Origin: Streptococcus castoreus DSM 17536
GTDB lineage: Bacteria; Bacillota; Bacilli; Lactobacillales; Streptococcaceae
NCBI RefSeq assembly: GCF_000425025.1
Contig: NZ_AUKZ01000017.1
Location: forward strand, 1 to 42,410
DNA: 42,410 nt
Reading direction: 5' to 3'
Shown here: piece after piece, positions 39,891 through 42,410 of the stretch
Position numbering within the stretch: position 1 is the first letter of the stretch
Layout of the letters: the number at the start of each line of letters is the position of its first letter
Made by a program: the position numbers and the translations under genes
The notes under the pieces: generated by a model
Databases searched by the model: none
What the model was told of the DNA's origin: nothing
Seen by the model: the letters and a program-made list of their open reading frames with translations, nothing else

Positions 39891-41666
39891 TTAATCGCTC
39901 GCCATATATTGCTTGATGGCTTCTGCAACTGTTTTAGGAATACCAAGTTCTTGAATCTCTTCACGACTGGCTGTCGTAATAGCTGTGATGGTTTTAAAGT
40001 GTTTGAGAAGAATTTGCTTACGCTTTGGTCCAAGTCCTGGAATATGATCCAGCTTCGAAGAGAATGAATTCTTGCTGCGTAGTTGCCTGTGAAAAGTTAT
40101 TGCAAAACGGTGAACCTCATCTTGAATGCGTTGCAATAAGAAAAATTCTTCTGAATGACGCTGCAAAGCCACCACTTCAAGAGGATTTCCAAAAAGCAAT
40201 TCGTGGGTTTGGTGCTTGTCGTTTTTCCGAAGCCCGGCAATCGGAATTCTAAGCCCGAGTTGGTTTTCAATCACATCTCGTGCCACATTGACTTGCCCTT
40301 GCCCCCCATCAATGATAATTAAATCTGGTTCCTGTAGCCCCTCATTTTTCACACGACTATACCTGCGGTAGATCACTTCACGCATACTAGCATAATCATC
40401 AGGTCCTACAACTGTTTTGATTTTAAATTTACGATAATCTTTTTTGCTTGGTTTGCCATTAACAAAAACAATCATGGCTGCAACTGGGTTGGTTCCTTGG
40501 ATATTAGAATTGTCAAAAGCCTCAATCCGTACAGGTTTAGAAATTCCGAGCAAATGGCCTAGATTGTCAACTGCTCCACTGGTTTTTTTGACATCTTTTT
40601 CTAAAAGATCAAATTTCTGTTGGAGACTGACGCGTGCATTCTTGGTTGCGAGCGCCACCAATTGTTTTTTCTCACCTCGTTGTGGTTTGATAATCTTTGT
40701 TGGTACAATAGCAGCAACTAGTTGATCGTCAATAGCTGTTGGAATAAAAACTTCTTTGGGAATAAAATGATGCTTATCACGGTAGAATTGTCCCATATAG
40801 GTTAAAAAATCTTCTTCCGCATCGTTATAGTAAGGAAACATATTGACATCCCGCTGGATCAATTTCCCTTGACGAACAAAGAAAACCTGGACACACATCC
40901 AGCCCTTATCAACAAAATAGCCAAAAATATCACGGTCTTGCAAATCCTTGCTCATCACCCGTTGTTTAGTTCGCATAGTCGCAATTCCAGAGATCAAATC
41001 ACGGTATTCTGCTGCTTGCTCAAATGCCATTTTTTCAGAGGCTACTAGCATTTTACAGCGCAAGCTCTCAATAATTTTGTCGTCTTTGCCATTTAAAAAC
41101 TGTTTGACGTCTTCAACCAAACCATCCCAGTAAGCTCTATCTGTGTGGCAAATCGTATGGGCATGACATTGACCTAAATGGTAATAAAAACATACTTTAT
41201 TGACTGGGTTTTTACATTTCTTAAAGGGAAAAATCCTATCAAGTAATTTTTTAACCTCATTGGCGGCATAGGAATCCGGATAAGGACCAAAATATAAACC
41301 GTCATTTTTCTTAATTTGTCTCGTAATGAGCAAGCGAGGATAGAGGTCATTAGTGATTTTGATAAAAGGGTAAGATTTGTCATCTTTTAATTTAATATTG
41401 TACTTGGGCATGTTCTCTTGAATCAAATTGATTTCTAACAGAAGTGCCTCGATATTTGATTCCGTGACAATAACTTCAAAATCTGCAATTTCAGACACCA
41501 ATAATTCTGTTTTGGTATCATGACTTCCCCGAAAATAAGAACGGACACGATTCCTTAAATTCTTCGCCTTACCAACATAAATAATGCTTCCATTTTTATT
41601 TTTATGCAAATAGCAACCGGGACTATTAGGCAAAAGCTCTAGTTTATGTTTAATCAGTTCATTCAT
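39891..41666 (-). CDS. uvrC: Excinuclease ABC subunit C
   Basis: UvrC (591 residues) makes both incisions in nucleotide excision repair. The N-terminal GIY-YIG nuclease reads [29 protein letters not shown] in outline (about 18-46). The Cys-rich part is [17 protein letters not shown]. The UVR domain (about 200-235) contacts UvrB. The RNase-H-like nuclease has [11 protein letters not shown] and IIDGGQGQ. Helix-hairpin-helix repeats ([16 protein letters not shown]) end the protein. A TGATAAAAT box ends 6 nt before the ATG. Confidence 0.97.
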   Translation of the reverse strand: MNELIKHKLELLPNSPGCYLHKNKNGSIIYVGKAKNLRNRVRSYFRGSHDTKTELLVSEIADFEVIVTESNIEALLLEINLIQENMPKYNIKLKDDKSYPFIKITNDLYPRLLITRQIKKNDGLYFGPYPDSYAANEVKKLLDRIFPFKKCKNPVNKVCFYYHLGQCHAHTICHTDRAYWDGLVEDVKQFLNGKDDKIIESLRCKMLVASEKMAFEQAAEYRDLISGIATMRTKQRVMSKDLQDRDIFGYFVDKGWMCVQVFFVRQGKLIQRDVNMFPYYNDAEEDFLTYMGQFYRDKHHFIPKEVFIPTAIDDQLVAAIVPTKIIKPQRGEKKQLVALATKNARVSLQQKFDLLEKDVKKTSGAVDNLGHLLGISKPVRIEAFDNSNIQGTNPVAAMIVFVNGKPSKKDYRKFKIKTVVGPDDYASMREVIYRRYSRVKNEGLQEPDLIIIDGGQGQVNVARDVIENQLGLRIPIAGLRKNDKHQTHELLFGNPLEVVALQRHSEEFFLLQRIQDEVHRFAITFHRQLRSKNSFSSKLDHIPGLGPKRKQILLKHFKTITAITTASREEIQELGIPKTVAEAIKQYMASD

Positions 41667-41672
41667 GTCCTT

Positions 41673-41681
41673 ATTTTATCA
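41673..41681 (-). promoter_or_regulatory. uvrC extended -10 promoter, leaderless arrangement
   Basis: TGATAAAAT on the minus strand is followed by AAGGAC and the ATG. The six-base spacing places the start of transcription at the start codon; AAGGA is too close to act as a normal ribosome binding site. Confidence 0.5.
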
Positions 41682-41919
41682 AATTTTCATCGATTTGACC
41701 CTCAAAAAGAAATCACTAATTTCTCCTTTTTTATAATCTCTAGACACATGAGACCTAGCGATAAAGTAAATTTCTATGGACACCACCGATTGTCTCTTAT
41801 CTGCCATTTAAGAACATTGGACCAGTATCAATACTATGATCTTATGCAATCTCTTAGATACATCAATACTATTGCTTTCCTGCTATTGTCATGATAAGTT
41901 AAGTAAGACTATTAGTAAC

Positions 41920-41949
41920 AAAAAATCCCATCACAAAAAGCGATGAGAT
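41920..41949 (-). terminator. Terminator hairpin downstream of the Rib-like gene
   Basis: ATCTCATC/GATGGGAT (one G-U pair in the minus RNA) is followed by TTTTT. The remaining sequence back to uvrC (41682-41919) shows no gene. Confidence 0.6.
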
Positions 41950-42008
41950 CTTTTTTAAGATTTCTCTGTTAAGGTGTTGTTATTGATTTTAGTCATTATA
42001 AAAAATAG

Positions 42009-42158
42009 GAGACAAATTCCAATAGAATTTGTCTCACAGCCTTGTAATCAAGAAAATAACTTGATTACATTACTCTAATAAATACTATAATACTATTTAA
42101 AATTATATGGAGAGAGATTTTAAATACCTTATTAGAGTAATTACACCAGTAGTACTGG
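42009..42158. repeat. Cluster of four inverted repeats after the Rib-like gene
   Basis: Perfect inverted repeats follow each other: GAGACAAATTC/GAATTTGTCTC (42009-42035), TGTAATCAAG/CTTGATTACA (42043-42069), 13-bp ATTACTCTAATAA/TTATTAGAGTAAT (42069-42081 with 42129-42141) and CCAGT/ACTGG (42146-42158). None has a strong T run. The cluster starts 33 bp after the stop of the surface protein gene. Confidence 0.8.
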
Positions 42159-42190
42159 AGAAAAGTTTAATGACATTTTAGGTCAAATGA

Positions 42191-42410
42191 TTAATCTTCC
42201 TTTTTCTTGCCAGTACTTAATAAACCTATTGAAGCAATAATCGCTAAAGCGGCAACATTAAAGAATTGGCTTCCATTATCACCAGTAGCAGGCAATTTTT
42301 TAGCCTCACTAATCGCAGTTTTTCCAGTATTTGACAGCATAGGTGTCACTTTTGGATCGTTCTTATCCGCATCTGTACGTGGATCTACAACCTTAACCGT
42401 CACATCAACC
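42191..42410 (-). CDS. Rib/Alp-family LPXTG surface protein, C-terminal end (partial)
   Basis: This is the last 72 complete residues of a wall-anchored protein whose 5' part lies beyond the right edge. VDVTVKVVDPRTDADKNDP is the characteristic end of a Rib/alpha repeat as in streptococcal Rib, R28 and Alp proteins. A short linker is followed by KLPATGDNG (sortase motif), a hydrophobic stretch (FFNVAALAIIASIGLLS) and the basic tail GKKKED. These adhesins carry long tandem repeats. Nothing about repeat number or the N-terminal domain can be seen here. Confidence 0.88.
   Translation of the reverse strand, partial: VDVTVKVVDPRTDADKNDPKVTPMLSNTGKTAISEAKKLPATGDNGSQFFNVAALAIIASIGLLSTGKKKED

Overview
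The window looks like chromosome of a pyogenic-group Streptococcus close to S. pyogenes, such as S. dysgalactiae or S. canis. The base composition is AT-rich. MnmE, Csn2, the glmM-cdaR-cdaA operon, murT-gatD and the pyr and deo/pun genes look streptococcal from memory. Two wall-anchored LPXTG proteins of beta-haemolytic type are present: a collagen-like Scl protein and the end of a Rib/Alp-family protein. No database was consulted, so the species is an inference.

Layout. Positions 1-640 hold a broken IS200-like element. It lies directly against a type II-A CRISPR-Cas operon read on the minus strand (cas9-cas1-cas2-csn2, 648-6592). A tracrRNA gene on the plus strand (6791-6958) diverges from cas9. 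No repeat-spacer array is visible in the window. The place just after csn2 where an array leader would be expected is taken by the IS. A 622-residue protein I cannot name follows (7178-9046). After it come mostly minus-strand housekeeping genes: a TIGR01906-type membrane protein, a NagD-like phosphatase, an acyl-ACP thioesterase and hemW (9264-12547); the glmM-cdaR-cdaA cell-wall/c-di-AMP operon (12707-15917), with murT-gatD diverging from it (16020-18142); pyrC, ung, a GNAT protein, an amino-acid ABC importer, an amidase and another GNAT protein (18425-25193); and pyrF, a pyrophosphatase-like gene and pyrE behind a PyrR-type attenuator (25218-27057).

From 27088 there is a hypothetical gene, a divergent LysR regulator and a decayed IS110-family element that may keep a bridge-RNA region (about 28914-29400). 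A nucleoside/pentose salvage cluster follows on the minus strand: rpiA, deoB, a decayed arsC, punA, deoD and a frameshifted gene of unknown function (29445-34028). Then come the collagen-like adhesin (34262-35725) with a 13-G tract upstream, mnmE on the plus strand, pepV, a nitroreductase, uvrC, and the 3' end of a Rib/Alp-type surface protein that runs off the right edge.

The most interesting part is the CRISPR control region. The long tracrRNA form starts with a short guide-like segment fused to a half-repeat (GTTTTAGAGCTA). Twelve guide bases match the cas9 promoter next to a GGG PAM. This is the arrangement of the natural single-guide RNA (tracr-L) that represses cas genes in S. pyogenes, here paired with a clearly diverged Cas9 that carries an extra basic loop in its recognition lobe.
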